This document shows, piece after piece, positions 10,061 through 20,708 of a DNA stretch of 54,471 nt (position 1 is its first letter; every line of letters starts with the position of its first letter). Source of the stretch: Nemertoderma westbladi (taxonomy: Eukaryota > Xenacoelomorpha > Nemertodermatida > Nemertodermatidae); NCBI GenBank assembly GCA_032718475.1, contig JAUCBJ010007307.1, positions 1 through 54,471 of the forward strand, written 5' to 3'. A program made the position numbers and the translations under genes. Under the pieces are notes generated by a model. The model was not told where the DNA came from. It did not search any database and worked only from the letters and a program-made list of their open reading frames with translations.

Positions 10061-10634
10061 GTAGGCTGAGCTGCTGTCTGACTGTGGTTGGGTTTGGAGA
10101 GATTACGGCGTGTGTAGAGTTTGTCTGATAAAGTGCCGTTAGTAAGTTGGGGCAGTCAACACTGTAAGGTCAATCCCCTCTTAAAGAGTAAGTCGTACTA
10201 CCGTGTTAGCACGCATACTAACTAACAGTTTCAGAGTCTGCATATACTGTAGTTTATTTAGGCTTGATCGTAGTCTGCCAGTGTTTTAGCCTGTGTTTGT
10301 TTGTGTGGTCTGTTCAGGTACCGTAATAGTTATTACTCAAATATTTTGTAGGCTGGATTGTTGTCTAGCTATTTTTGGGTCTGAAGGGATTGCTGCGTGT
10401 GTAGAGTTGGTCTGATCAAGCGCCGTTAGTAAGTTGGGGCAGTCAACACTGTAAGGTCAATCCCCTCTTAAAGAGTAAGTCGTACTACCGTGTTAGCACG
10501 CATACTAACTAACAGTTTCAGAATCTGCACATACAGTAGTTTGTTTAGGCTTGATAGTAGTCCGCCAGCGTTTGGTTTGTATTTGTTTGAGTATTCTGTA
10601 CGGGTAGCGTAATATTTATTATTCAGAGTTTATG
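10061..10634 (+). repeat. Two 287-bp direct repeats in the BEL leader with a perfectly conserved core
   Basis: Unit 1 begins at 10061 and unit 2 at 10348 (both start gtaggctg). Bases 10135-10235 and 10422-10522 are identical over 101 nt, while the flanks of each unit have drifted clearly. The core contains a gggg...cccc pairing possibility. Its position in the untranslated leader fits an RNA packaging or translation element, but that is inference. Confidence 0.85.
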
Positions 10635-11550
10635 CGATTATTCGCAACATTCATGTCCCCAAGTTTATTCCTACAGTAATTGTGCTTGTTATACATACCG
10701 TTATAGTTAAACTAACCCCGGTACTACATCAGGGCTGCTTGGCGTAGGTAAAGACTGACGACTTTGTGCTTCGGTCACTCCAGCAGATGCCGTGGTTCTT
10801 TTAACTGTTCAAGTATATTTAACTACTGATTACTTGTTATACCGGTACTTGTACCTAATTTAGGGTTTAGTGTACAGTGCCTTCCGAAGTAATTAGTGTA
10901 GGCAGTATATTTGTGTTGTAAAGTGGTTGATAGGCACATTCGTTAGCTCTATTAGCTTCTGGGTAGGAACAATCCGTGATACATAACGTAGTACCTATAG
11001 CGATACGGTTATAGGTCGTCAGGCGGTGGTATTTTCCTATCTGGACAGTACAATATATTTACTACTACTTATTATTCAAATACCGTAGTACCCTGTCTGT
11101 TGATAATAACCAGAAATCTAACCCTTTGTTAGGCTGGTTTGTAGACTTCCTGTAAAATTACCCTAAAAATTCGTACGTAATATTTTGTTGTGTTTAATTA
11201 GAGAATTAATCTCACCCGTATCGTAAGTAATTTGTAGTATTAAGTAACTTAGGTAAATTAGAATTATCAGTTTTAGTGTCAAATAAATAGCACTTCACTG
11301 AGAGGCGTTCAGTTTCTGTGTAGTAAACCCCCGGAAATAATAACATTTATTTCAAATATTGACAAAAACCCATATAACGGGTATATAAATATTATAAATC
11401 AAATCAAACGATTTATAAATAGTAGGCCTGTCATACAAAACTAGGTCTCACTATCAGTTGGACTACTGCTTAAACAACGGTAACAAAGTAAGTTAAAGTA
11501 ACCAAGTAGCCCTAAAATATTCAGAAATTCAATTATTCTCAAAATAATTG

Positions 11551-11820
11551 ACATACCGGTACTTACAATAGGCTTATTATATTTATTTCTATAAATTTGA
11601 GCTGAAATCATACCGGTACTCTGTAATTAATTCTAATCCAGAATTATACTTATATACTATAAGTGTAAGCTGTATACCGGTATTCATTATAGGCCTACTA
11701 TATATATATATATTTGTGCTAAAATTATATACCGGTACTCTGTGACAAATCTAGTCTGTAATAATACTTATATATTATAAGCATACCGGTATTCTAATAT
11801 ATTGTATATATATCACGTTC
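11551..11820 (+). repeat. Degenerate ~120-bp tandem repeat rich in ACCGGT before the gag start
   Basis: About 2.3 copies of a unit that pairs ataccggta with an AT-rich spacer and a second accggtactctgt. The AT-rich segments (tatatatatata near 11700) expand between copies. It lies just upstream of the Gag start at 11930. Confidence 0.6.
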
Positions 11821-11929
11821 CACTGAGTAACGGTACCGGTAATAAATCGCTAGGCTTGTGGTCATACTGAATTACTAGACTTGCTTTAACTGAAACTATA
11901 GTAGTAGATATTCGACTGTATAACTAAAC

Positions 11930-14900
11930 ATGTCTGACACTCAGCAAAACCTGTCAGACAGTCTGATCGAGACCACTATCTGTGATTCAGATAGGAGAGT
12001 GGAGCGAATAATAGAGAAGTTCGGCTCACCTCCTACTGTAAAAAAGGTCATCCCTCCCGTAGTATCAGACCCTAGGCTAGTCCACCATAGGTCCATCATA
12101 GGCACTCGGGCACAGGTAAAACGGGACCAAGAGGCAGCTGTCCTATCGCAGCAACATCTTGGTCAAGAACCTACTTCCCAGAGACCTGATAGCTCCAGCA
12201 GTTCAGATACTGTAGAGTTGACTCCCGAACATGGAGTGCAAATGGCTGATACAGTCTACTCGGACCCCCTTCTTACTCTTCCTGCTACAGTGCTGACTAC
12301 TATACTCATTGCGGTGGAAGAACATCAAACCGACTGGGCGAAGAATAAGCGAGCGACCCAAGATGATTACGCGGGATACGCCAGGGAAGAATTGATATCT
12401 ATTGTTGAATCACAATGGAACTTTCCCGGACTCGGACTCCCGTTGGACCTGTCTGAGGCTACTTGGGAAGATATACACAGGATGGGAGTGGCTCAAGATA
12501 CAATGGATCCAGCTGTTTGGAAGAGGTCGGCAGCAGGATATGTGCAGGGATTCTTCGAATCCTTGGAGCGATTGGAAGGGCAGCTGTTTCGACAACCTCA
12601 CGGACCTCAAGAGCAGGAAGAACTGCTATATCAAATACGCGAAAGAACCCTACGCATTCGACTAATCCTCTCAGCCTTTGAGGAAACTTCCAAAAGAAGA
12701 CAGGACACGTCGCTGCAGGTTGCTGTCAAAACTTGGCTACATCGAGTAGATCGAAAAGTACAGGAAACAGCCCAGTGGAAATCTCAGCTGGCTGAGAGAT
12801 CAATCTATGAGGAACCAACTGAAGTCAATGAACAAACTGATGTCACCCTTGCTCAAGAGGAAAGCGAAGAGGCCGCCGAGAAACCGCGAACTAGAGACGC
12901 TATCGACATTTATTTGTCCGACTATCAGCGATTCCTAGGAGACGAAGAGTTGAGGAGACGGTTACATGGACTTTCCCCTAATAGTGAAGGAACCAAGCTT
13001 ATATTGGATGCGATCGATACTGAAATGATAGCTGCAAACCAAGCTGAATGTGATGAAAAACTCCGTCTCACTAGAGTCCGAGAAGAACAAATAAAGAAAA
13101 GAAGGATAGAGGAACAAAAAACGGCGGCTATGGCGGCGGCTATAGCAGATGCAGAAGCAGAAAGTAAAGCAGCAAAGACGGTGGCAAAGGCAAATGCAGA
13201 AGCAGAAAGAAAGGCAGCGGCTGCAAAGGCAGAGGCAGAAAGTAAAGCCACAAAGGCGGTGGCAAAGGCAGAGGCAGAGGCAGAAGTAGAAGCAAAAAGA
13301 AAAGTGGCAAAGGCAGTGGCAGAGGCAGAAAGGAGAGCATCTGAGCAGACTACTCAACTGGAGTTAGAAAATCTGCAAGAGACGCAAGACAGTATAAATA
13401 AACAGTATACTGCTAATCAGATGCAGATGATGAGAAAATCTACTCCCAAGCGCCAAGGGTACACATCATCGGAGGAAGGCGATACTACAGACCCTGAAGG
13501 CGGAGGCGATAGATCTTATCTAAGTAGGCGTAGAAAAACATATTACCGTCGTAAATTGCCTGATTTGCCCCCAGCTGTTAAAAGACAGCTAACTAGCACA
13601 GATTTAGGTAGGGCAGAACCTATAGAACAATTTATTCAGGTCAAAAGACTCCCTACTATAGTCGATGAACCTGAAATAATTAGGCCTGTAATTCCCAAAG
13701 TCACTTCTGTGCTAGAGACCCCTGCACTGCCAGAGCTTAACTCTAAATTCCCTTTACATAGCACTACATTGCCTGTACCCGGTGGAACAGTCCACGCAAA
13801 TACCCCTGTCCAGATAGCAGAGAGAGAAATCAATAATTTGTCTCCCGTCGTCCCGCGTCGGCCCGCTACTATGTTGGCGACTCCTGCTTCGGCGGTTGAG
13901 TGGGTGGAAGAGGGACGGCGGGGGATGAATCTTCTGCTAGGACAGATGCAGGAGACTGTCCACCAACTTAAGGGAACAGTGAGGGAAAGTAGAGCAGAGT
14001 TGCAAGAAGTGCAGCAAAGTATCGCGCTAGAACGCGACAAATTAGTCAATATTCAAAAAGGCATACCAATGCCCCCGGTAACATTGAGTCAACCCGTTAG
14101 GTCTGAAGTATCACATGCGCAAGGTGTGGAGCCTACACGCATCTATACTGCTAGTGAAGTTGAAACTCCTATAGCAAACCCTATTAAGGGTGATTATAGA
14201 CCTGTTATTAATGATATTCCCTATAGACCTGATAATGATCCGAGAAATTTGGATACCGATAATTCGATATTAAATAACACGATGGCCCAAGAAAGCTTTA
14301 CGCGTCAGATGGCTAGAACAGAAGCCCGCCAAGCGGTCAAAGTGGGAGAGATCGTCAAATTCAATGGGGATGAGATGAAATGGTTACCTTTCAACGAATA
14401 TTACAAAGATAGCATACAGAACTCTGTACTATCTAACGGAGAGAAACTTAGATTCCTCATCAAGTGTTTGGAAGGACCTCCCAAGTCAATGGCGTTAAAG
14501 TTTATTGGACATCCAGATGGATTAAGACAAGTTTGGGATACATTAAACATCAGGTATGGTAATAAAGACAACATCGCTAAGTATCTGTATACAAAATTGG
14601 TAGCCCCCCGACACTTCCTTAGTAGTGGGATTATAGAATTTTCAGATGAAATACAAGAGATCTGTAGACAACTGGACTGGTTAGGTAAGTCGCACGAATA
14701 CCAGAGTTCCATGGTTATTGGAGCCGTAGTCTCTACTTTACCAAAGGGTGGAGTATGTACACGCTGGGACAAGAAGGTGTTGTACATGAATGACCAACAA
14801 CGACGAAGCCCTACCATGGCTGATCTCATGTCGTTCTTGGATGGTGAAGTCAGACTACAACTCATCAAGCAAGCCAGAGAGAAAACATCGGAAAATAAGG

Positions 14901-16411
14901 TAAGTGAGAAACCCGATTCTAGGAGAAGGATAATACCAGTGTGTTATACTGACGACGGCGAAAGCCAAGCTTCTCAAGAAGAGGACAGCGGGAAAGACAC
15001 CGAACGATCTTACTATGACAACAAGACCTATAAAGACGTAAATAAATACAAGTCTCGAACCAGTGACAGGAGAGAACAGGTAACAACAACTCCTCCTACG
15101 TCTCCTAAGAGAATTCACGGAAGAAAGCCCGAAGAAAGAACGAGAGTGCAGAACGTTAACCAAGTTAAGGTGAGTAACATCAAACCAAAATGTGCGCTGT
15201 GCGACGGGCCCCACCGTTTGAGTGCGTGTGCAGAATTCCTAAAGAAATCCATGGCAGATAGACGTGGAGTCCTGTGGGATAAACGGTTATGTTATAACTG
15301 TCTCAGACGCGGACACCAGCGGCGAACCTGTTACTCTGACGCAAGGTGTGCTAAGTGCGGCGCGAAACATCATAGCTTGTTGCACACGGAATTCGAACGA
15401 AACAACCCTAGTCAGGTAAGTGAGCCCAAATCACATGTCCAATTCAGTGATGTGAACGACACTGACCAAAGTTCTGAGTGGGAAGGATTCTATACGGACG
15501 AATTCTCCGATGCCAACGAATCCTGTTACCTAATAAATACCACAGTGTATCGAGCACTTACGGATGAAAAGGACACTGACGAGTTTACTCCAACTCCTTT
15601 TGACAAACAACCATCTTGGAAAGTTCCAACTTCCAACATAGGAATAAGAGAATTTCCTGTAGTGCAAGTTCGAGTTCATGGTCCCAACAAGAGTTACATA
15701 GTGAACGCCCTACTTGACTCCGGCAGCACAGGAACATTCATCGATCAAGAACTAGCCGAAGATATCTTTGCTGGACAACCCAAATTCCAAACTAAGTTGA
15801 ATATGTCCGGAATTATGCAGGTTTGGAAATCTACCATAACGGCAGATTACTATGTAGGTGCGTTGTCCACCCCCCAGGATAAATTAGGAGCACAAAGTAT
15901 AAGGTCAGTAAAAATGGTGGCTATAAAGAACTTCGCTACTACCCAAGCAGACCTTTATAATTGGGACGAGGACGAGTGCATCCAACATCTTGAGATACCT
16001 CGATTCCAAACCGATTATCCTGGAGTGCAAATACTCATCGGCCAAAACGCGCATGAGGCGCTCGAGCCATTGGAGAAACGGCCTGCTCAACCACAGCCAC
16101 TACAAACCTATGCGGTAAGAACTAGAGTAGGCTGGTACTTCACTGGCCCTTCCCGTAGAACTCTCAAAGAGAGATTACCTCAACAACAGGTATACCAAGT
16201 AAAGGGGGAAGTGGAGAGCAGTGATGTGGACGATCCAACTGAGGGAACACCATACTCCTCAGATAATGACGATATTAACTCCAATGTAGATCAATGGAGA
16301 CATTGCCTTGGGACGATTAATCCAGCCGACATCGATTCCAGAAGAGCAACTCCTCAAGAACGGATAGATACTCCCGGCTGGTTAGGTGGACCCGACTCCC
16401 TAAGTAAATAA
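11930..16411 (+). CDS. BEL/Pao Gag-protease polyprotein with RT/RNase H/integrase deleted in frame (1,493 aa)
   Basis: Starts at ATG 11930 (MSDTQQNLSDSLIE), the first Met of the frame. Order: a charged N-terminal region; an Ala/Lys/Glu-rich coiled coil at about residues 385-485; a second coiled segment near 680-710; a Gag domain of the type common in Pao elements (DUF1759-like) at about 805-1000; three Cys/His clusters at about 1087-1155, including CYNCLRRGHQRRTC (CX2CX4HX4C); and a retropepsin with active site LLDSGSTG, Asp at residue 1263. After the protease (RVGWYFTGPS) the protein should enter reverse transcriptase. Instead an acidic linker runs directly, at about residues 1440-1455, into the end of the RNase H region (WRHCLGTINPADIDSR, then WLGGPDSL). 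About a thousand residues of pol are therefore missing without loss of frame. The product would still assemble and process Gag. Stop TAA at 16409-16411. Confidence 0.85.
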   Translation: MSDTQQNLSDSLIETTICDSDRRVERIIEKFGSPPTVKKVIPPVVSDPRLVHHRSIIGTRAQVKRDQEAAVLSQQHLGQEPTSQRPDSSSSSDTVELTPEHGVQMADTVYSDPLLTLPATVLTTILIAVEEHQTDWAKNKRATQDDYAGYAREELISIVESQWNFPGLGLPLDLSEATWEDIHRMGVAQDTMDPAVWKRSAAGYVQGFFESLERLEGQLFRQPHGPQEQEELLYQIRERTLRIRLILSAFEETSKRRQDTSLQVAVKTWLHRVDRKVQETAQWKSQLAERSIYEEPTEVNEQTDVTLAQEESEEAAEKPRTRDAIDIYLSDYQRFLGDEELRRRLHGLSPNSEGTKLILDAIDTEMIAANQAECDEKLRLTRVREEQIKKRRIEEQKTAAMAAAIADAEAESKAAKTVAKANAEAERKAAAAKAEAESKATKAVAKAEAEAEVEAKRKVAKAVAEAERRASEQTTQLELENLQETQDSINKQYTANQMQMMRKSTPKRQGYTSSEEGDTTDPEGGGDRSYLSRRRKTYYRRKLPDLPPAVKRQLTSTDLGRAEPIEQFIQVKRLPTIVDEPEIIRPVIPKVTSVLETPALPELNSKFPLHSTTLPVPGGTVHANTPVQIAEREINNLSPVVPRRPATMLATPASAVEWVEEGRRGMNLLLGQMQETVHQLKGTVRESRAELQEVQQSIALERDKLVNIQKGIPMPPVTLSQPVRSEVSHAQGVEPTRIYTASEVETPIANPIKGDYRPVINDIPYRPDNDPRNLDTDNSILNNTMAQESFTRQMARTEARQAVKVGEIVKFNGDEMKWLPFNEYYKDSIQNSVLSNGEKLRFLIKCLEGPPKSMALKFIGHPDGLRQVWDTLNIRYGNKDNIAKYLYTKLVAPRHFLSSGIIEFSDEIQEICRQLDWLGKSHEYQSSMVIGAVVSTLPKGGVCTRWDKKVLYMNDQQRRSPTMADLMSFLDGEVRLQLIKQAREKTSENKVSEKPDSRRRIIPVCYTDDGESQASQEEDSGKDTERSYYDNKTYKDVNKYKSRTSDRREQVTTTPPTSPKRIHGRKPEERTRVQNVNQVKVSNIKPKCALCDGPHRLSACAEFLKKSMADRRGVLWDKRLCYNCLRRGHQRRTCYSDARCAKCGAKHHSLLHTEFERNNPSQVSEPKSHVQFSDVNDTDQSSEWEGFYTDEFSDANESCYLINTTVYRALTDEKDTDEFTPTPFDKQPSWKVPTSNIGIREFPVVQVRVHGPNKSYIVNALLDSGSTGTFIDQELAEDIFAGQPKFQTKLNMSGIMQVWKSTITADYYVGALSTPQDKLGAQSIRSVKMVAIKNFATTQADLYNWDEDECIQHLEIPRFQTDYPGVQILIGQNAHEALEPLEKRPAQPQPLQTYAVRTRVGWYFTGPSRRTLKERLPQQQVYQVKGEVESSDVDDPTEGTPYSSDNDDINSNVDQWRHCLGTINPADIDSRRATPQERIDTPGWLGGPDSLSK

Positions 16412-16617
16412 GAAGATGAATGGCCTCCTCATCTTACCACTGAGGAGATTAGACAGGCCAAGGGAGCGGCGGAAGTAACACGACAGCCTAATCGCCCAGC
16501 TGGTCGCTTAGGTTTACTGGAAAGAGACCGAAAACTGTCCGGAAACCATGGAAGGCAGGATACTCTTCCTACGACCACTTCCCTAATTCGACAAAGATCT
16601 AGGGACTCCATAACATA
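16412..16617 (+). pseudogene. Pol remnant continuing in frame after the Gag-protease stop
   Basis: The Gag-protease frame stays open past its TAA from 16412 to a TAA at about 16615, beginning EDEWPPHLTTEEIRQAKGA. In Pao pol proteins a Trp-Pro segment follows the WLxGP motif before integrase, so the first residues look like genuine pol sequence and the stop at 16409 a later mutation. No integrase zinc finger or catalytic DDE residues follow, so integrase is absent. Confidence 0.55.
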
Positions 16618-16619
16618 AT

Positions 16620-18082
16620 AACATATGGAGTGGGTGTGTGACTATATCATTTTATATTTGTTTTTATTTTATATTTATGTATGTATTATTACGTAATTTT
16701 ATTATAATCGTTTTCTTTAATTTTATTTAGTAGAATGTTATTTTAGCGATTATTTAGTAAATTAGTGCAATATATTAGTGTTTATTACGTACTTAATTAC
16801 TTATAATATATTTAGTGCGACGGCAAGAAATAATTATTTTTCTCTTTCCTTACTGTCCGTATTATATTATAAATGCGAGACTATAGTAAGATGACATGTC
16901 AGTACTTCTTAAAAGTACAGTAAAGCCACTACTATATTTAAGTATTATTGGTAGGCAGAGTATTAGGAATGCAAAGTTCAGATCCTCGTGTCTCGGCTAA
17001 ACCAAGCTCTGGGTAGACCTTGGAAACGACTTGCCTCTTCACACTGACATTGCTTCGTGCGATATTGCTCTTCTACCTTATAACAAATAATACATATAGT
17101 AGCGTGATGTCCCTCTAACAGTAGCGTAAATCGCAAATAAATCTGTTAAACTTTTTGACCATCTGTAATTCTAGTCGATTAAGATATCGCAGCACTTACC
17201 GATACTCTTAAAAAGACAAATTTCATAGAATTCAGGATCCTATGTCCCCAGACCTGCTCTGGAATCAAATTGTGTCAATTTTAACATCAAATAATAAAAT
17301 TCACGGGAATAAATTTAAATTCATATTCGAATGAATTTCATAAATTGTCATTTTGTGCAATTTACAACATTCCCAAAATTCCAGTAATTAATAGATCATG
17401 GGAGCGGAGATTCATATTGAGTGTACTAGAGTGTGAGAATCTCCAACATATAGTCAATAGCCGATAAAATTTATAAAATCATGCATAAAGAGGATATTGA
17501 CAATTAAAGAATTACTATTAAATAACATCCCAGATCTGTATGCATGAGAATTATCCTAATTCTACCGCTAGTTTTCCATAATGTCACCATGGCAACACCC
17601 ACGCTAGAATTAGAAGCAAGTTAAAAGAACAATAAAAAGCTTGCCCCATTGCGTAGCATAAGAGTATACATAGCGCACTATTAGTATCCAAGGATACATA
17701 GTAAATACGTGACATTCTGGAAGACACTGACTAACGGACAAATGGTATGCATGTGTGCAGTAAGTAATGATTGTATGGAATTTGTGCGTTTATAGGTGAA
17801 TGTTACTACTAAAGTGTGTTTACAGTAGCTAATCGCAATTGTAAAATAGCCCTAACTCTACCGAGATAACCTCAAGTGGATTCAAGCCTTTGGGACGGAC
17901 AGTGGTGGGACTTGTGCCGGTTATCGTTGTCGTGCTGTGCTACATGTTGGCGTAAACACTGCGACAGCGGTACATCGGCGCTGAGAAACCCACTGTCCGG
18001 GGGCAAAAAGCCTAGTAGGCAGCGACGCCCGCTGGCCTAAAATATTAACTTATATTGATATTAACAAACTCAGATAGCAGAT
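16620..18082 (+). other. BEL interior, ~1.45 kb without ORFs
   Basis: AT-rich and stop-laden on both strands. From about 17870 it becomes GC-rich and contains a long imperfect hairpin, listed separately, that ends 81 nt before the accessory ORF start. It may carry the promoter or RNA element for that ORF. Confidence 0.5.
17893..18002 (+). other. Long imperfect hairpin upstream of the accessory ORF
   Basis: The outer stem pairs cggacagtgg (17896-17905) with ccactgtccg (17990-17999). A second imperfect stem inside pairs gccggttatcgttgtcg (17917-17933) with cgacagcggtacatcggc (17962-17979). The stem-loop is about 105 nt, GC-rich in an AT-rich setting, and lies 81 nt upstream of the ATG at 18083. 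A structured RNA element is plausible; its function is unknown. Confidence 0.45.
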
Positions 18083-19371
18083 ATGACGGAATTGATAGAA
18101 GATGACCTTGGTATTAGAGAGCGATATACTCTACCTTTACAAGCGTTTGTGGATAGCTTGATACGCGGTGAAGCCGATCCGACTATTACGGAGGACGATG
18201 GTCGTTATATCGAACCGCCGATGTCCCAGGAACAACTTACGCGTGAATTGGACTATAGAAAATTCACCGCTCGCTATACGAATCGCAATGGTACGTATAT
18301 GGACTTCTTAACCACCGGCCATCCTATCGATTTACATGATACGGACGATGTAGACACCGAAAGGGAAATGGTTCTATTTAAATATCATACCCAGCGGCGT
18401 CGTAACGATAAACCGAGAATAGATCACGAAAATTCTATTCGTAACAGACTGGGAAGACGAACCAATATGTCTAGAATCTGAGGAGATTCAGCCTATCGCG
18501 CTCGGAACAGCGATAACGATTACATCCTAGAATGGTATCAAGGTCCACAGTGTCTCACTGCGTACGATTATCGCCAGGCCAACTATGTTTCTCGGCAACG
18601 TTGTCGGTTATGCGCATCGAGAGACCATGTTACGCCCATAGACACAAACGTCCGCTGTTCCTATTTCCACGAACAACCGGCGATGGAAATTTATTGAGCG
18701 TATTGCAGATTTAATAATTTGCATATTTTTGCGGTTTGCCCCCAATTTATGACTCAATGTCACCACTGTCCACTAAAGGGACACGCCAGTTTCGATTGCC
18801 CTTTTAATCGCGATTTGGAAAGCGTAGATGAAATGATCACACTACGTTACATTAGAGCTTGGGAAGCGAACGCTGATTTACATCGTGATTCGCGCCATCG
18901 CTATTATCCTGGACGCGCTTACGAAGGAATTTATGCGTTCCATCCTTATCTATTCGCTTCTGTCGAACAGAAATCACGCATATCGAGTTACAGGAAGTAT
19001 ATCGACGGCCTTACGAGTACCGAGCCCGCGAACGCGAGTTGGAAAGAACTATTAAACCAAGGAAGTTTCTAACTGCCTATGGTCCACCCACGGCCCTCAT
19101 TCAGACCACTCGTAAAGGACCCGTAAGAGCGGCTGTCTTGAAACGAGCTCTCAAAGCCGTTAGACCCCGCTCCCCTGACGTTGATGTCAATCAACTCGGC
19201 ACTTCGACTGGCGGATACACCGACCATAATCCTATACCCTCTGATGCAATCATGTTGCACCCTTCACCCAGGAGTTATAGCCCTCCTTGTAAAGTGGCTC
19301 GCCCCAAAGAGAAAAAGACTCTGGCTAGCTTTAAAAAACTGCGTAAACGCCGTCCGCGCATGAAAGACTAA
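18083..19371 (+). pseudogene. BEL accessory ORF: zinc-knuckle protein of unknown function, two in-frame TGAs and one frameshift
   Basis: Starts at ATG 18083 (MTELIEDDLGIRERY). One frame runs 18083-19072, broken only by TGA at codon 133 (18479-18481) and TGA at codon 205 (18695-18697). Both could be decayed CGA (Arg), since the segment is unusually rich in CpG. It carries a Cys/His cluster C174-X2-C177-X4-H182-X9-C192 and a canonical CX2CX4HX4C zinc knuckle at C226/C229/H234/C239. A Tyr/Arg-rich region follows. Around 18960-19000 the likely coding frame moves to the next one, giving a basic tail that ends RRPRMKD at 19371. No signal peptide or membrane segment is present, so this is not an envelope gene although it sits in that position. 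CpG-rich codon use contrasts with the Gag-protease ORF and hints at a different origin. I recognise no family beyond the knuckle, which suggests nucleic-acid binding. Confidence 0.6.
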
Positions 19372-19441
19372 CTGTTTAGAGTATTTTCGTATTTGAGAAA
19401 CTGTGATTTTGTATATTTTATAGACTTAAATCCCATTTTCT

Positions 19442-19449
19442 GGGAGCGG
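19442..19449 (+). other. Candidate polypurine tract
   Basis: gggagcgg lies immediately before the 3' LTR, where the plus-strand primer is expected. It is short and contains a C, so the assignment rests mainly on position. Confidence 0.35.
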
Positions 19450-20708
19450 TGTAAAAGCTTCTGTGGGATATAACTGGCCCCTTTGCTTCGCAATCCAGTT
19501 TCCCCCAGGCGCTGGAATACTCTAAAAAAGGTTCTCTGACTGTATATATATTCCCCTCGCCCGCAAGGTACCTTTACAGGTGTTTTAACGGACATAAAAA
19601 TCATTCTGCTATATACGTGTTTTAGCGGACATGGTAAGACAAAAACTTGTAATGCACAAACCACCTTTCACAGCTTAGCCGTGATGATTCATATTACGAC
19701 ATCTAGCAGCTGGTTGCTGGCATGGAAACGGCCATTGGCCGCGTGGTTCTTTGTTTGGCTTGGGCCAATCAGGGCGGTTTTTCCTGTCGACGTGTAGCTT
19801 TCCTGCCGATCATAAGGAGAGTGTTCTGTCTTACTAGAGAGAGTTGTTACTTTCTTTTGTTGTTATTGCTGTCTAAGCCAGAAACACCGGCATTTTTTGG
19901 ATAGATACTGCTGTACCGTGAACTGCAGAACTGCTTGAATTATCGAAAGTATAAACTGTTACCGCTAATTGATCAATCTTAATTAACATACTCACTTAAT
20001 TTAATTGCATTAATCATATTGTTTGTACTGTTATTTTACCGTCAGTTATTAATTGTAAATATTTGTTGATGGAAATATTGCTATTTGGATAATACGGATA
20101 AATCACCCAATTCCCAATTTTCTTGATAACACTACAGGTTAGAGAGACCGGCTATATATAACAATTGCGATTTATATTAATGTGGTGTGTATTGAATCCA
20201 ATGTTATTTAACAGACCCTACGCGAGTCAATTACTGCTCTCTTTATGTGTGATCAAATATACTGACTGTCGGCAGAATAGTGTGTATGATTGTGATTGGT
20301 AACAAAGTATTTCCTAAAGAATACGTTTTATACTTTAATCAGCAGCAGTATCGTTGCGTTTAGTATAAGTCTTAGTTCTGTTTAAATAGGTAAAGCGCCA
20401 CGTCCTAAAGGAACTGTTAATATTTCCCGAAAGCCAATAATATCTGTCAGAGATTAATTATTAACGATCTATCGAATAATACATTAGGTATACACTACAA
20501 CCTTACACTGTAATAATACAATTCAAGCATCCGAATTCAGTCTCCCGGGTGTAGATCCATCGGGTGAATGATCGCGCATGGGCTGACTTCGGCTAATGTT
20601 TTGCGTATTAGCATAAATTATTGTCGTATGCTAAAGTGGTTTTAATTAACGAAAAGACATATAAATTTTGGCAGGTTAAACTGCTAAAGGTCTTCGAAAG
20701 CGCGAACA
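19450..20708 (+). repeat. 3' LTR of the BEL/Pao element (1,259 bp)
   Basis: Direct repeat of the 5' LTR, with a few substitutions and small insertions (extra bases around 19835-19935 and 19965-19990). High identity implies a fairly recent insertion compared with the degree of damage in the accessory ORF. Confidence 0.92.

Larger units (their letters stand above)
8370..20708 (+). mobile_element. BEL/Pao-type LTR retrotransposon, internally deleted, with an extra ORF
   Basis: Two direct LTRs enclose a 9.8-kb interior: a 2.3-kb leader, an intact Gag-protease ORF, a short pol remnant, about 1.45 kb without ORFs, and an accessory zinc-knuckle ORF. The class call rests on the Gag domain, the Pao-style Cys cluster (CALCDGPHRLSAC) and the protease that follows it. 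Reverse transcriptase, nearly all RNase H and integrase are absent, so the element cannot transpose alone. LTRs begin TGTAAAAG and end GAACA. The five bases flanking the outside are ccttg on the left and catgg on the right, which is not a convincing target-site duplication. Confidence 0.85.

Noticed and set aside
12925-13357. Overlapping minus-strand ORFs opposite the Gag coiled coil
   Set aside because: Shadows of the low-complexity Ala/Lys/Glu codons on the plus strand.
18479-18697. Selenocysteine or reassigned UGA in the accessory ORF
   Set aside because: Only two UGAs, each flanked by ordinary codons in a CpG-rich frame; decay of CGA is simpler, and a frameshift downstream also points to a pseudogene.
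18083-19371. Envelope gene of an errantivirus-like element
   Set aside because: Position fits, but there is no signal peptide, furin-like site or membrane segment, and two Cys/His clusters point to nucleic-acid binding.
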